DNA from: Desulfobacteraceae bacterium
GTDB lineage: Bacteria > Desulfobacterota > Desulfobacteria > Desulfobacterales > Desulfobacteraceae
DNA length: 64,000 bases
Reading direction: 5' to 3'
Assembly (NCBI GenBank): GCA_016744295.1
Contig: JADGEQ010000001.1
Location: 62,001 to 126,000 of the forward strand
Shown piece by piece: positions 9,042 to 18,072 of the stretch; position 1 is the first letter of the stretch; each line of letters opens with the position of its first letter. The notes beneath the pieces are model-generated. The model searched no databases. It saw nothing but the letters and a program-made list of their open reading frames with translations, and had not been told where the DNA came from. Position numbers and translations under genes: made by a program.

Positions 9042-9719
9042 TTAAAAAATTTGCCGAACTCCCCGGGATAGGTCTGCGGTATACAGCAGTCCCCCTGTTC
9101 CACGAAACCTTTCCACCAGACGATCAAAGTGACTTGGATCGATATCAAAGGTGTGAAGAAAAACCGTCCTGACCCCTTGATCAATATCATCATAGGCTGT
9201 CATGATGCTGCACAGTCTGCCGTTGCTTTCCCGGATGATATCGATAATTGTCTGAATGATTCCCGGTCGGTCATGGAGTCGAAAGGCAAAAATCTGCCCC
9301 TTTTTTGAAACCCCTGTAAAAGAAACAAAGCACCTGAAAACATCACTTTTGGTGATGATCCCCTCTAATACGCCCATTTTATTGATCACCGGCAGTCCCG
9401 AAATCCCTTTTTGCAGCATAATTGCTGCCGCTTCATCCACTGTATGGTTGGCCTGAATCGTCACAACAGGTTTGGACATGACAGATTTAATTTTAACGGC
9501 ATCCATTAATGAAGGAATTTCAAACTTGTCCAGGGTGGTGGCATCGGAGGGGGTGGCCTTTTTCACATCTCCGTCGGTTATAATTCCAACAAGCATTCCA
9601 TTTTTCATAACAGGCAGCATGGAAACCACCTTGGTCTGAAATAATTTTGACCCACCATACAAGGAGTCTTCATGGTTTATGGTCACCACCGATCGACTCA
9701 TCCACTCTTTGATCAACAT
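9042..9719 (-). CDS. CBS-pair plus ACT domain regulatory protein (AcuB-like)
   Basis: From the ATG at 9719 this is 225 residues; GGGAGG sits 7 bases upstream, better than an in-frame ATG at 9758. Two CBS motifs occupy residues 1-140 (MSRSVVTINHEDSL ... GIITDGDV and MSKPVVTIQANHTVDEAA ... GIITKSDVFR). An ACT-like domain follows (FRLHDRPGIIQTIIDIIRE). Proteins of this AcuB-like layout bind adenosine nucleotides or small metabolites and regulate a partner. A near-consensus sigma-54 promoter lies about 70 bases upstream. The partner cannot be told from context, though trkA starts divergently beyond the spacer. Confidence 0.85.
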   Translation of the reverse strand: MLIKEWMSRSVVTINHEDSLYGGSKLFQTKVVSMLPVMKNGMLVGIITDGDVKKATPSDATTLDKFEIPSLMDAVKIKSVMSKPVVTIQANHTVDEAAAIMLQKGISGLPVINKMGVLEGIITKSDVFRCFVSFTGVSKKGQIFAFRLHDRPGIIQTIIDIIRESNGRLCSIMTAYDDIDQGVRTVFLHTFDIDPSHFDRLVERFRGTGGLLYTADLSRGVRQIF

Positions 9720-9788
9720 ATTTTGCCTCCCTTTTTCTATGGGGATAACACCCTGCATTTTTGTTTATAATCTCCAAGAACCTCCAAA

Positions 9789-9804
9789 AGCAATTGCTGT
9801 GCCA
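9789..9804 (-). promoter_or_regulatory. sigma-54 promoter for the CBS/ACT gene
   Basis: The minus strand reads TGGCAC-AGCAA-TTGCT, matching the -24/-12 consensus (TGGCAC, five bases, TTGC followed by A/T) with correct spacing. A start site near 9778 would leave a leader of about 60 bases before the ATG at 9719. A sigma-54 activator gene is present at 857-2275, but no binding site can be assigned. Confidence 0.7.
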
Positions 9805-9929
9805 CATTTTAAGAAGTGTTGAACGCTATTACCAAGAGGTATCTATGGCTTTAGCCCGGAAAAAAATCGTCGGGTTTTTATAAAAATTGCCCGTTATTCT
9901 TTCAACTTGTAAAGAAAGCTGACACCGAT

Positions 9930-10217
9930 TCAATATTCAAAATCAAAAGAATAGTTCAAATTGAAGCGATCTGTGAATTCTATCATCTGTGCCCGAAGGG
10001 TTTTGGGAATGAGACACCCATTTTTTTTTTGATACTGCCAGGCAATCCATTCTTTTTCCCCGGCCGTGAAAATTTAATCTTATCTCGGTACTTTTTTGGA
10101 TGCGCACAACGCCTGCATGATATTTCCGGCAATGGTTTTAAAAGGGGCAACCGGGAACTCCTCAATATCGATAACCATAAAAAAATGGCCCAGCAAAATG
10201 GGGACCTTGTTGCCTGA
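9930..10217 (-). pseudogene. C-terminal remnant of an Ldh-family (malate/L-lactate type) dehydrogenase
   Basis: Reading one minus-strand frame through this spacer gives NKVPILLGHFFMVIDIEEF, further residues to KKVPR, then two stop codons (TAA-GAT-TAA at about 10075-10082), then FTAGEKEWIAWQYQKKNG and a tail to a stop at 9930. The GHFF-ID-x-E-F block and the later GEKE region are what one expects near the C-terminus of the pyridine-nucleotide Ldh family (malate/L-lactate/ureidoglycolate dehydrogenases). There is no N-terminal part: a stop lies directly upstream at 10218-10220. Two in-frame stops plus loss of most of the gene mark it as a dead fragment. The remaining spacer between the CBS/ACT gene and trkA shows nothing else apart from the sigma-54 site. 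Confidence 0.5.
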
Positions 10218-10316
10218 CTATTCGGAATTGCTGAAAGAAAGAGGCGATGATTGACAGTTTTTTCATGATTTAGTAAGTTGCCTCCTAGTTTTGATCAATA
10301 TTACAGGAGATGCAAT

Positions 10317-11681
10317 TTGAAAATTATTATTGTCGGAGCCGGAGAGGTTGGATACAATATTGCCAAACGGCTGGCTTCGGAGAATAAACAGGTGGTCGTC
10401 ATCGACCAAAAGATCGATGCCTGCCGGCAGATTTCTGAGGATCTTGACGTTCAGGTTATCACCGCATCCGGCAGCAGCCCTGCGGTTCTGCTGGACGCAG
10501 GCGTCAAGGATACGGATATTCTTCTGGCAGTCACGGACTCGGACGAAGTAAACCTTGTGGCCTGCCTGATCACCAATCTATTATCTCCAACAACCAAAAA
10601 ACTTGCCAGGATACGGAATTCAGACTTTGATGCCTACCATGACAGCTTTAAAAATCAGACTCCCCATATAGATACAGTGATCAACCCTGAAATAGAAGTG
10701 GTCAATACCATCCGAAAACTCATGGATGTTCCCGATGCCCAGGATATTGGAGATTTTGCCGACGGAAAGGTCCAATATATGGGTATCAGGCTGAATAAAC
10801 TATCCCCCATTGCCGGAATGCGATTAATAGATTTTCATGATAAGTTTGGCCAAGAGAGGCCTCTGATTGCCGCCATCATCCGGAACAACGAGGTAATCGT
10901 TCCCCGGGGCAGCCACAAGATTGAACATGGAGATCTGGTCTATTTTGTCTGTGAAACCCAAAAACTTGAAAAAACCTTAAAGCTCTTCGGCATACAAATT
11001 CACCCCATCCAAAGTGCTTTGATCATCGGCGGCGGACAAATCGGCTGCAGGCTGGCCAAAAGACTTGAACAAGACGGGGTAAAAACAAAAATTATTGAAT
11101 CCAATCTCCAGCGGTGCCATGAGATTTCCGAACAAATGGAAAAAACCGTGGTCCTCCACGGAGACGGATCCGACCAAAAGCTTTTTTTAGAAGAAAATGT
11201 CGGACAAAACGATGTGGTGGTTTCTGTGACCGATGATGAGGAAACAAATATTCTGGTTTCTTTGCTGGCCAAAAGCCTTGGGGTTAAAAATACCGTCACA
11301 AGGATCGGAAAATCAAGTTATTACCCCCTGCTTGCCACCATTGGCATTGAAAGAGTTGTCAGTCCCCGATTATCCGCCGTCAGTTCCATTCTTCGAAATG
11401 TCAGAAAGGGGAAAGTTATTTCCGATATCTCCATATTGGGAGAACGGGGGGAATTTATTGAAGCCATCGCCCTTGAAACATCGGATATCACCAACAGGCC
11501 CCTGAAAAAGATCTCCTTTCCAAAGGGGGCGATTCTGGTCTGCATCATCCGGAACGGCCAGGTTATGATCCCTTCCGGAGAAAGCGTTGTGACGCCCGGG
11601 GACCGGGTGATTCTCTTTGCCGTTAAACAGGCCGTTAAAAAACTGGAAAAGCTTCTCACTGTTAAGCTGGGATTTTTCTGA
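10317..11681 (+). CDS. trkA: Trk system K+ uptake regulatory protein TrkA
   Basis: I place the start at TTG 10317, seven bases after AGGAGA, giving 454 residues with the Rossmann fold starting at once (KIIIVGAGEVGYNIAKRLA). There are two RCK_N/RCK_C repeats: the second nucleotide site is ALIIGGGQIGCRLAKRLE near residue 230, each half followed by a TrkA-C domain. Length matches E. coli TrkA (458). This cytoplasmic ring gates the TrkH channel in response to NAD(H)/ATP. trkH follows with a one-base overlap, so this is a trkAH operon. Confidence 0.95.
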   Translation: MKIIIVGAGEVGYNIAKRLASENKQVVVIDQKIDACRQISEDLDVQVITASGSSPAVLLDAGVKDTDILLAVTDSDEVNLVACLITNLLSPTTKKLARIRNSDFDAYHDSFKNQTPHIDTVINPEIEVVNTIRKLMDVPDAQDIGDFADGKVQYMGIRLNKLSPIAGMRLIDFHDKFGQERPLIAAIIRNNEVIVPRGSHKIEHGDLVYFVCETQKLEKTLKLFGIQIHPIQSALIIGGGQIGCRLAKRLEQDGVKTKIIESNLQRCHEISEQMEKTVVLHGDGSDQKLFLEENVGQNDVVVSVTDDEETNILVSLLAKSLGVKNTVTRIGKSSYYPLLATIGIERVVSPRLSAVSSILRNVRKGKVISDISILGERGEFIEAIALETSDITNRPLKKISFPKGAILVCIIRNGQVMIPSGESVVTPGDRVILFAVKQAVKKLEKLLTVKLGFF

Positions 11682-13132
11682 TGCGCTGGCCTTTTATTTT
11701 ACGGATTATCGGGATACTGCTTGTATTTCTGGGACTTGCCATGGCAGCCCCCTTGCTGTGCAGTTTTCTTTATAATGATACGGCCCGGGGCGGCATCGTC
11801 CAATCCATTGGAATTACATTATTTGTCGGGATAATTCTGATGGTTCTCTCAAAAAATTATGAGGGTGACGCCTATATCAATCAAAAGGAAGGGATGACCG
11901 TTGTGGCCCTGGGCTGGCTGGCCATAGGGCTCTTTGGTGCCCTGCCCTTTTATTTTTCGCCTGGGGTTACCAGTTTTACCGATGCGTTTTTTGAATCCGT
12001 ATCCGGGTTCACAACAACGGGCTCATCCATAATGACCAACATTGAGGGCGGGACGCCCAGTCTTTTATTTTGGCGCAGCCTTATCCAATGGCTGGGGGGC
12101 ATGGGAATTATTGTCCTCTCCCTGGCCATTTTGCCATTTTTGGGGGTGGGCGGGATCCAGCTGTACAAGGCAGAAGTACCAAGTCCTGTGCCGGACAAAC
12201 TGACCCCCCGCCTGAGCGATTCCGCCAAAATTCTGTGGATGGTCTATGCCGGCATGACCCTGGTTGAGATCATATTGCTGCTGGCAGGCGGCATGCCTTT
12301 GTTTGAATCTGTCTGCCATGCCCTCACCACCCTGCCCACCGGGGGGTTCTCACCCAAAAATGCATCCATTGCCCACTATAACAATGCTTATTTTGATTAT
12401 GTCATTGTTGTGTTCATGCTGCTGGCAGGCATCAATTTTTCCCTGCATTACCAGATGCTTCGGGGCAAAAGCCTGGCATTCTGGAAAGATACGGAATGCC
12501 GGTTTTTCCTAGGCTTGACCCTTGTTTTCACCCTGGTGATCACCTGGGATATTTATGGATCTGTGTATGATTCCATTCAGGATGCCTTTAGATTCTCTAT
12601 TTTCCAGGTCTCCTCCATCGTCACCACCACTGGATTTGCCACGGCTGATTATGAACGTTTTCCCGGGTTGAGCCAGGTGATAATATTTGTCTGCATGTTC
12701 ATCGGTGCTTCGGCTGGCTCCACCGGTGGCGGAATGAAATGCGCAAGAATCATTGTCTGTTTCAAATATTGTTACCGGGAATTATTCAAACTCATTCATC
12801 CAAGAAGCATCAGCCAGATAAGACTCAACAACATTGTCATACCCGATGATGTTTTGCGCTCCATAATGGGATTTTTAGCCCTGTACATGCTCCTGTTTTT
12901 TATATCCAGTATCCTGCTTGCCAGCATGGGGGTTGATATGCTCACCGCCATTGGAGCTGTTGCTTCCTGCATTGGAAATATTGGCCCCGGATTCGGAACC
13001 GTTGGACCGGCAGAAAATTTTGCCCATCTGCCAGATTTGGGCAAGTGGCTTCTGGCCTGGTGCATGCTTCTGGGAAGGCTGGAAATTTATACGGTGATTA
13101 TTCTCTTTGTTCCTGAATTTTGGAAAAAATAA
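11681..13132 (+). CDS. trkH: Trk K+ transporter membrane subunit TrkH
   Basis: This 483-residue polytopic membrane protein has four selectivity-filter-like P-loops typical of the TrkH/KtrB family: TTTGSS (first), TTLPTGGFS (second), TTTGFAT (third) and a weaker fourth (CIGNIGPGFGT). The length equals that of E. coli TrkH. The gene starts on the last base of trkA's stop codon (TGATG), so translation is coupled. It converges with the cNMP-fold gene, leaving 20 bases between them. Confidence 0.95.
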   Translation: MRWPFILRIIGILLVFLGLAMAAPLLCSFLYNDTARGGIVQSIGITLFVGIILMVLSKNYEGDAYINQKEGMTVVALGWLAIGLFGALPFYFSPGVTSFTDAFFESVSGFTTTGSSIMTNIEGGTPSLLFWRSLIQWLGGMGIIVLSLAILPFLGVGGIQLYKAEVPSPVPDKLTPRLSDSAKILWMVYAGMTLVEIILLLAGGMPLFESVCHALTTLPTGGFSPKNASIAHYNNAYFDYVIVVFMLLAGINFSLHYQMLRGKSLAFWKDTECRFFLGLTLVFTLVITWDIYGSVYDSIQDAFRFSIFQVSSIVTTTGFATADYERFPGLSQVIIFVCMFIGASAGSTGGGMKCARIIVCFKYCYRELFKLIHPRSISQIRLNNIVIPDDVLRSIMGFLALYMLLFFISSILLASMGVDMLTAIGAVASCIGNIGPGFGTVGPAENFAHLPDLGKWLLAWCMLLGRLEIYTVIILFVPEFWKK

Positions 13133-13152
13133 TCCGGGCGGGGTAGTTTGTA

Positions 13153-13629
13153 CTATTCCAGGGATTTGATCTCGGAATGGGTTGCCAGGGACAGTAAAAA
13201 CTGACGGGTATGCATCTCCATTCTTTTTTTTAAAAGCTTGACCACTTTCAGCATCAGGATATGACCCAGTTGAAAATCCTCTTCAAACAACTTGTGCATC
13301 TGTTTTCCGGAAATTGAAACAACTGTACTATTTTCAGCACAAATAGCGGTATAGGCACTGGAGGATTCTTCCATGAGAGCTGACACCCCGAATGTTCTTC
13401 CTTCATAAATTTTATCCAGAACCAGTGACTTTCCCGAAGCCGATTCAACCGTAAAGTGAACCCTGCCGGAAACCAGCATATATAAATGGGTGAGATCCTG
13501 GTGCTGCCGGAACACCAAGGCATTTTTCTCAAAGGTTTCAAGTGTTGCGATTGAACCAATTTTTTCAATTACCGGGTGGGGCAATTCCCTGAGGAAAAGT
13601 ATCTCTTTCAATATATCTTTTTCAACCAT
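13153..13629 (-). CDS. cyclic-nucleotide-binding-fold protein without DNA-binding domain
   Basis: This 158-residue protein has one CRP-type beta-barrel domain (about 15-130) and a helical tail, with no helix-turn-helix. The phosphate-binding cassette region reads FGVSALMEESSSAYTA, which lacks the FGE and the Arg that contact cAMP, so it probably does not bind cAMP in the classical way. It is a paralogue of the next upstream gene (13697-14200), with the same length class and the same order of motifs (YMLxxGxV, FGxSA, AVC/AIC, LFEE). It is the last gene of the Mrp-type antiporter operon. A role as an intracellular sensor for the antiporter is inference. Confidence 0.8.
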   Translation of the reverse strand: MVEKDILKEILFLRELPHPVIEKIGSIATLETFEKNALVFRQHQDLTHLYMLVSGRVHFTVESASGKSLVLDKIYEGRTFGVSALMEESSSAYTAICAENSTVVSISGKQMHKLFEEDFQLGHILMLKVVKLLKKRMEMHTRQFLLSLATHSEIKSLE

Positions 13630-13696
13630 TGTTATGGATCCTAATTAATCGGTGTCATTTGTTCTGTGTAAATAGGCAATCATTTTATATAATCGA

Positions 13697-14200
13697 TCAT
13701 TTGATATAGTCAATCCATGTATCGTAGACATCTTCTTTCATATCCAGGTCCTCGTCCAGGGTTTTGAGAATCATCTGGGCCCGATCATCCATGAATCGCT
13801 TGTATCGTTTTGAAACATCCATCATGATATAATATCCCAATTCATGATTTTCCTCAAACAACTGGATCATTCTTTCACCTGAAACCGTTATGATTTCACA
13901 TGGTTCCTGACAAACAGCCGAATAAAATGCAGTTGCGCCTTTGATCATTGCAGAGATTCCAAAAGAATTCCCGGATTGAATATATTTGAGGATCACATCG
14001 ATGTCAGGGGTGATATTTCTTTTGATGGCCACCTGACCCATGATCAGCATATAAAAGTTGTCAATTTTTTTATTCACGGTTGTCAACTGCTTGCCCGTAC
14101 TGAAAATACTCAATTGTGCTTCCCTGGCGATGATATCAAGCAGGTGCTCTGGAATATCTTTCAACAGGTTAATCCGTTTTAAATCTTCTATTTTTACCAT
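13697..14200 (-). CDS. cyclic-nucleotide-binding-fold protein without DNA-binding domain
   Basis: This 167-residue single-domain CRP-like sensor has no helix-turn-helix. The cassette FGISAMIKGATAFYSAVC again lacks the cAMP-contacting Glu and Arg. It starts 13 bases downstream of the large antiporter subunit at 14213 and so belongs to that transcript, followed after 67 bases by its paralogue. The predicted location is the cytoplasm. The ligand is unknown. Confidence 0.8.
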   Translation of the reverse strand: MVKIEDLKRINLLKDIPEHLLDIIAREAQLSIFSTGKQLTTVNKKIDNFYMLIMGQVAIKRNITPDIDVILKYIQSGNSFGISAMIKGATAFYSAVCQEPCEIITVSGERMIQLFEENHELGYYIMMDVSKRYKRFMDDRAQMILKTLDEDLDMKEDVYDTWIDYIK

Positions 14201-14212
14201 GGTTCCGCCTCG

Positions 14213-16003
14213 CTATATTATCATAAAGAGCAGGAGAATAAAGGATATGGCGACTGCAGCACCAATACCAATGGGCAGGGTCCCCTGTAAAATATCATTG
14301 TAGAGTCTACGTTTTTTAATTTCCAGCCGTTTATCACGGTATCCGAGCAGCAGCCAATAATTAACCGCCGCAAACAAGGATAGTTTTGAGCCCGCTTCTT
14401 TAAAAAAGAGAGCAACTCCTGAGACAGCCCCTCGAACCATGGATTCGCACCAGGCATTCAATGGATTGAGGATATCATCCAGCATGGCATAGAGGCCCCG
14501 GGCTGATTTTCGGTAAAACCAATCCGAATCCACATTAATGGCCCGCTGTTCTGCCGGATAAATCCCGCCCATGAGCAACAGCGTAAAGGCCAGGGCCGAG
14601 AAAAACAGCAACTGGGTCTGGGTTAGAACATGGGAAATGGTATAGGGATGATAGTCCACTGGAAAAGGAAGGATATCATACAAGGGTTTTGGATAGGTCC
14701 CGATGAAGATACACAAAAAAGCGGCTATCCCCATGGCAATAAGCATATTCATGGGCGCTTCTTTCACCCTGTGCCCTGCATCATGGCCAAAAAAGGCAAA
14801 AAACGGGATTTTAATTCCGGCATGGTGAAATACTCCGGCCGAAGCAAAGAGCAGAACCAGCCAGACAAAAACCAGGGCCCCCTGGCCTGGAATATGGGAT
14901 CCTATGGCAGCCGCCGACATGACCATGGATTTGGAAACAAACCCGGAAAACAGCGGAAAGGCCGATATGGAGGCGGCCCCCACGCAACAAAACAGACAGG
15001 TCCAGGGCATGCTCTTGTAGAGCCCTCCCAGATCCGTGGCATTTATCTTGCCGGTCCTGTACATCACAGCGCCCATGGACATGAACAACAAACCCTTAAA
15101 AAGCACATCATTAAAGGCATGGGCACAGGCCCCGTTAATGGCAAGTTCGGTTCCGATGCCGATACCCACCACCATAAACCCCACCTGATTGATAAGGCTA
15201 TAGGCCAAAACCCTGCGAAGATCATTTTCAATCACCGCATAAAATATGGGAAATGCTGCCATGCCCACACCGATCCAGATGAGCATTTCAGTACCTGGAT
15301 AAAGTCTGGCCAGAGCATAAACGGCTGTTTTTGTGGTAAAGGCGCTCAAAAATACGGTGCCGCCGATGGTGGCCTCGGGGTAAGCATCTGTCAGCCAGGG
15401 ATGCAGCAAAGGCCAGGCACAGTTGATCCCGATACCGAAAAACATCAGATAAGAGGACAAACTGCCCAGGGTAATGCGTGTCATCTCAAGGGAGGATGTC
15501 TCGGTAAAATGAAAGACAATACCCGCAAGCAATACCAGCCCTCCAAAGGCATGGACCAGAAGATACCGCATGCCTGCCGCCTGGGCGGATTTTGTTTTCC
15601 TGGCCCAGATGAGCATCACCGATCCTATGGTGAGCATTTCCCAGAAGATAAAAAAGGTAAAGAGATCTCCGGCAAAAACAGCACCAAGGGCAGCACCGGA
15701 ATAGAAAAAACCCGCCACATATTCCACATTATTTTTAAAATTTAAAATATAGATGACCGTGATAAAGGCAATGATATGGAAAATATACCCAAATACCAGA
15801 TTGAGCCGGTCAATGTTGAGCAACACCAGATTAAAATCAGCAAACCCCATCAAATGATGTTCCCCCATGGGAATATGGATAAGATTGATAAACCCCACCA
15901 CAGGAATCATCAGCATATATACGGACTTGGCTCTCCCTTTGAAAAAGGGAATTAAAAGTCCCCCTAACATGAAGATCAATGCCGGAAGAAAATTACTTGT
16001 CAT
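14213..16003 (-). CDS. large NuoL/MrpA-D-like proton-conducting antiporter subunit (third copy)
   Basis: From ATG 16003 (AAAGGAGG 7 bases upstream) this is 596 residues. A longer in-frame extension to 16204 would overlap the upstream small membrane gene and is unlikely. It is a polytopic member of the Nuo/Mrp proton-conducting family: it has the conserved Glu in the WEMLTIGSVMLIWA helix, the Lys-rich TM7-8 region (AFTTKTAVYALARLYPG) and FNDVLFKGLLFMSMGAV. It has a longer C-terminus than MrpD, with a final membrane helix (LPIGIGAAVAISFILLLFM). It is one of three such large subunits in this operon. Confidence 0.88.
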   Translation of the reverse strand: MTSNFLPALIFMLGGLLIPFFKGRAKSVYMLMIPVVGFINLIHIPMGEHHLMGFADFNLVLLNIDRLNLVFGYIFHIIAFITVIYILNFKNNVEYVAGFFYSGAALGAVFAGDLFTFFIFWEMLTIGSVMLIWARKTKSAQAAGMRYLLVHAFGGLVLLAGIVFHFTETSSLEMTRITLGSLSSYLMFFGIGINCAWPLLHPWLTDAYPEATIGGTVFLSAFTTKTAVYALARLYPGTEMLIWIGVGMAAFPIFYAVIENDLRRVLAYSLINQVGFMVVGIGIGTELAINGACAHAFNDVLFKGLLFMSMGAVMYRTGKINATDLGGLYKSMPWTCLFCCVGAASISAFPLFSGFVSKSMVMSAAAIGSHIPGQGALVFVWLVLLFASAGVFHHAGIKIPFFAFFGHDAGHRVKEAPMNMLIAMGIAAFLCIFIGTYPKPLYDILPFPVDYHPYTISHVLTQTQLLFFSALAFTLLLMGGIYPAEQRAINVDSDWFYRKSARGLYAMLDDILNPLNAWCESMVRGAVSGVALFFKEAGSKLSLFAAVNYWLLLGYRDKRLEIKKRRLYNDILQGTLPIGIGAAVAISFILLLFMII

Positions 16004-16301
16004 AATAATCCTCCTTTCTTTTGACCAGGGGCCGAAGAACGTATTTGGAAACCAGAACCAAAATAACACAGGCCACAAATCCGTAGATCGAGTAAAATCC
16101 CCAGTATTCTTCCCATTGGTACTCCACATGCCGATGGATAATGTGCTGTTTGGATAAAATAATATACACCACGTCCAGAACCAAGAGCGCAACCACAGAA
16201 CCAAAAAAGATTTTTAATAATCGTTTTACGTTCGCAGGATTGTCAAACATATGTGTTTTTTCTGGATTGTTTTCCTGTTTATTTTCCTGTTTATTTCCCA
16301 T
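15993..16301 (-). CDS. small membrane protein of the Mrp-type operon (two helices)
   Basis: From ATG 16301 this is 102 residues; an in-frame TTG at 16334 would overlap the preceding small gene. A charged, Asn/Gln/Glu-rich N-terminus is followed by two hydrophobic segments (FFGSVVALLVLDVVYIIL and YSIYGFVACVILVLVSKYVL) separated by a His-rich stretch (KQHIIHRHVEYQWEEYW), and then a basic tail. It overlaps the next antiporter subunit by 11 bases. I do not recognise the family; context makes it an accessory subunit of the antiporter complex. Confidence 0.72.
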   Translation of the reverse strand: MGNKQENKQENNPEKTHMFDNPANVKRLLKIFFGSVVALLVLDVVYIILSKQHIIHRHVEYQWEEYWGFYSIYGFVACVILVLVSKYVLRPLVKRKEDYYDK

Positions 16302-16324
16302 GGATAATAAGGCCCTAATTTTGT

Positions 16325-16459
16325 TTAAAAACAAGGTTGAGATAAAATATATGCCATGTACAAAAGGCTTACCGCAAAAACCACTATAAACACCGGTTTA
16401 TAACCGGGCACTGGATCATGTTTTAATTCCATGAGTTCTTCATGGTTATTTTTTTTCAT
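16325..16459 (-). CDS. 44-residue single-helix membrane protein
   Basis: Translated by hand: MKKNNHEELMELKHDPVPGY, then KPVFIVVFAVSLLYMAYILS and a four-residue tail. It has one membrane helix after a soluble front. The DPVPGYKP...F-V-F-AVSLLY pattern resembles short accessory subunits seen beside respiratory and antiporter complexes. GGAGGTTAGTTTTCT precedes the ATG. It starts 6 bases after the stop of the upstream large subunit, and its stop lies 23 bases before the next small membrane gene, so it fits the operon exactly. Confidence 0.7.
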   Translation of the reverse strand: MKKNNHEELMELKHDPVPGYKPVFIVVFAVSLLYMAYILSQPCF

Positions 16460-16465
16460 AGAAAA

Positions 16466-17947
16466 CTAACCTCCAATAAATCCTTTAACAGCAAGGGCCG
16501 CCAAGTTTAAAAATGGCTGGGGTACAAAAAAGAGGCCAAATGAAATCAGGGCCGTTATCACCAGGGGAATCACACACATCAAGGGCGCCTCTTCAATTTT
16601 TCTTTCAAACATGGATTCTTCGTCGGTACAGAAAAATGCCTTGTAAAAAACCGGCAGAAAATAGGCTGCATTCAAAAGAGAACTGGACAAAAGGACAAAG
16701 AGCATCATCGTCTGATCCGCTTCCAGGGTGCCCAGAACCAGATACCATTTACTGATAAAGCCTCCTGTTGGGGGCAGGCCTATAATGGAAAGGGAACCGA
16801 TGAAAAATGCGGTCATGGTGACGGGCATTCTTCTGCCGATCCCCACCATCTGACTCAAATATTTTTTCCCGGTGGCCACAAAAATGGCACCTGCACAAAA
16901 AAACAGGGTGATTTTTCCAAAGGCATGCATGGAGATATGGAGAATGCCGCCGGTAACCCCCTTGGGAGACAACAATGCCGCCCCCAGTATAATATAGGAA
17001 AGCTGCCCAATGGTGGAGTAGGCCAGCCGACGTTTAAATTCATCCTGGGTCAGTGCAATACAGGAACTAATAATAATAGTGACCGAGGCAATGCCGGCCA
17101 CCACAGCCCCCAGATCAAAGGACGCCAAAAACTCAAGGCCGAAAATTCCTGTAATCACCCGGAGGATGGAAAAAACCCCAACCTTTACAACGGCAACTGC
17201 ATGGAGCAGAGCCGAAACAGGTGTGGGTGCCACCATGGCAGCAGGGAGCCAGGAATGAAACGGCATGATACCTGATTTTGCAAACCCAAACACAAACATG
17301 AGCAGCAGAACCGTTGCCGAGGGCTTGGACAATTGGCCGGAAAAAATACCGGCACCGGAAAATTCCAGGGTGCCGGTGACATGGTAACACCAGATCATTG
17401 CAGGCAGCACAAGGCCGATGGAAGTACCCAAAATAAAAATGAGATACCTCCGACCTGAAATTTTTGATTTGGCATCCTGGTGGTGGGTGACCAGAGGATA
17501 GGTAGCCAGGGACAAAACCTCATAAAATAGATACAGGGTGATGAGGTTGGCGGAAAAAGCAGCACCGATGGTTGCGGATATGGCCAGGGCAAAGTAACAG
17601 ACAAACCGGGTCTGCCCATGTTCCTTCAAGCCTCTCATATATCCGATGGAATACATGGAAGTGATGATATACAAGGAGGAGGCCACCAGGGCAAACAGCA
17701 TCCCCATTGCATCCACCCTGAATGCAATGTCGGCTCCCGGCACAATTTTAAACAGGGTCAAACCAATTTGTTTTCCCTGTAAAATGACCGAAAGCATGGA
17801 AAGAACAATTAAAAAGGTTATGATCCCGGCAATAAAAGTCCATGATTCTCTCACATTGGGTTTGTCCGAAGAGGAGACCAATACGGGAATGACAAGCAGC
17901 GAGACTAAAACAGCCAAAAGAGGTTTAATTGAGATAATGGTTTCCAT
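16466..17947 (-). CDS. MrpD-like cation/proton antiporter subunit (second copy)
   Basis: This 493-residue protein with about 14 membrane segments has the NuoM/N/MrpD core: the conserved Glu in YLFYEVLSLATYPLV, Lys in FGFAKSGIMPFHSWLPAAM, and LLHAVAVVKVGVFSI. Its length equals canonical MrpD. It lies 125 bases after the neighbouring MrpD-like gene (18073-19584) and is followed closely by two small membrane genes. It should conduct protons (or Na+) through the membrane arm. Confidence 0.9.
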   Translation of the reverse strand: METIISIKPLLAVLVSLLVIPVLVSSSDKPNVRESWTFIAGIITFLIVLSMLSVILQGKQIGLTLFKIVPGADIAFRVDAMGMLFALVASSLYIITSMYSIGYMRGLKEHGQTRFVCYFALAISATIGAAFSANLITLYLFYEVLSLATYPLVTHHQDAKSKISGRRYLIFILGTSIGLVLPAMIWCYHVTGTLEFSGAGIFSGQLSKPSATVLLLMFVFGFAKSGIMPFHSWLPAAMVAPTPVSALLHAVAVVKVGVFSILRVITGIFGLEFLASFDLGAVVAGIASVTIIISSCIALTQDEFKRRLAYSTIGQLSYIILGAALLSPKGVTGGILHISMHAFGKITLFFCAGAIFVATGKKYLSQMVGIGRRMPVTMTAFFIGSLSIIGLPPTGGFISKWYLVLGTLEADQTMMLFVLLSSSLLNAAYFLPVFYKAFFCTDEESMFERKIEEAPLMCVIPLVITALISFGLFFVPQPFLNLAALAVKGFIGG

Positions 17948-18072
17948 TTATAACTTGCCTTTTTTTAAATAACCGGGGCCGGAGCATCCTGTTTGCGCCT
18001 GACCACAACAAAAAATAAAACGCTTATAATTGCAAAAGATTGGACAAAGTTTCATATAACTCTTGTTCACCT

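Noticed and set aside
10029-10217. Small plus-strand frame before trkA
   Set aside because: It lies opposite the dehydrogenase remnant and has no ribosome site or similarity.
14630-15745. Long plus-strand open frame opposite the third large antiporter subunit
   Set aside because: Its composition (His, Gly, Lys-rich) is that of antisense to a membrane protein, and the minus-strand reading is a clear family member.
16004-16204. N-terminal extension of the third large antiporter subunit
   Set aside because: It overlaps the two-helix small membrane gene, and ATG 16003 has a strong ribosome site.
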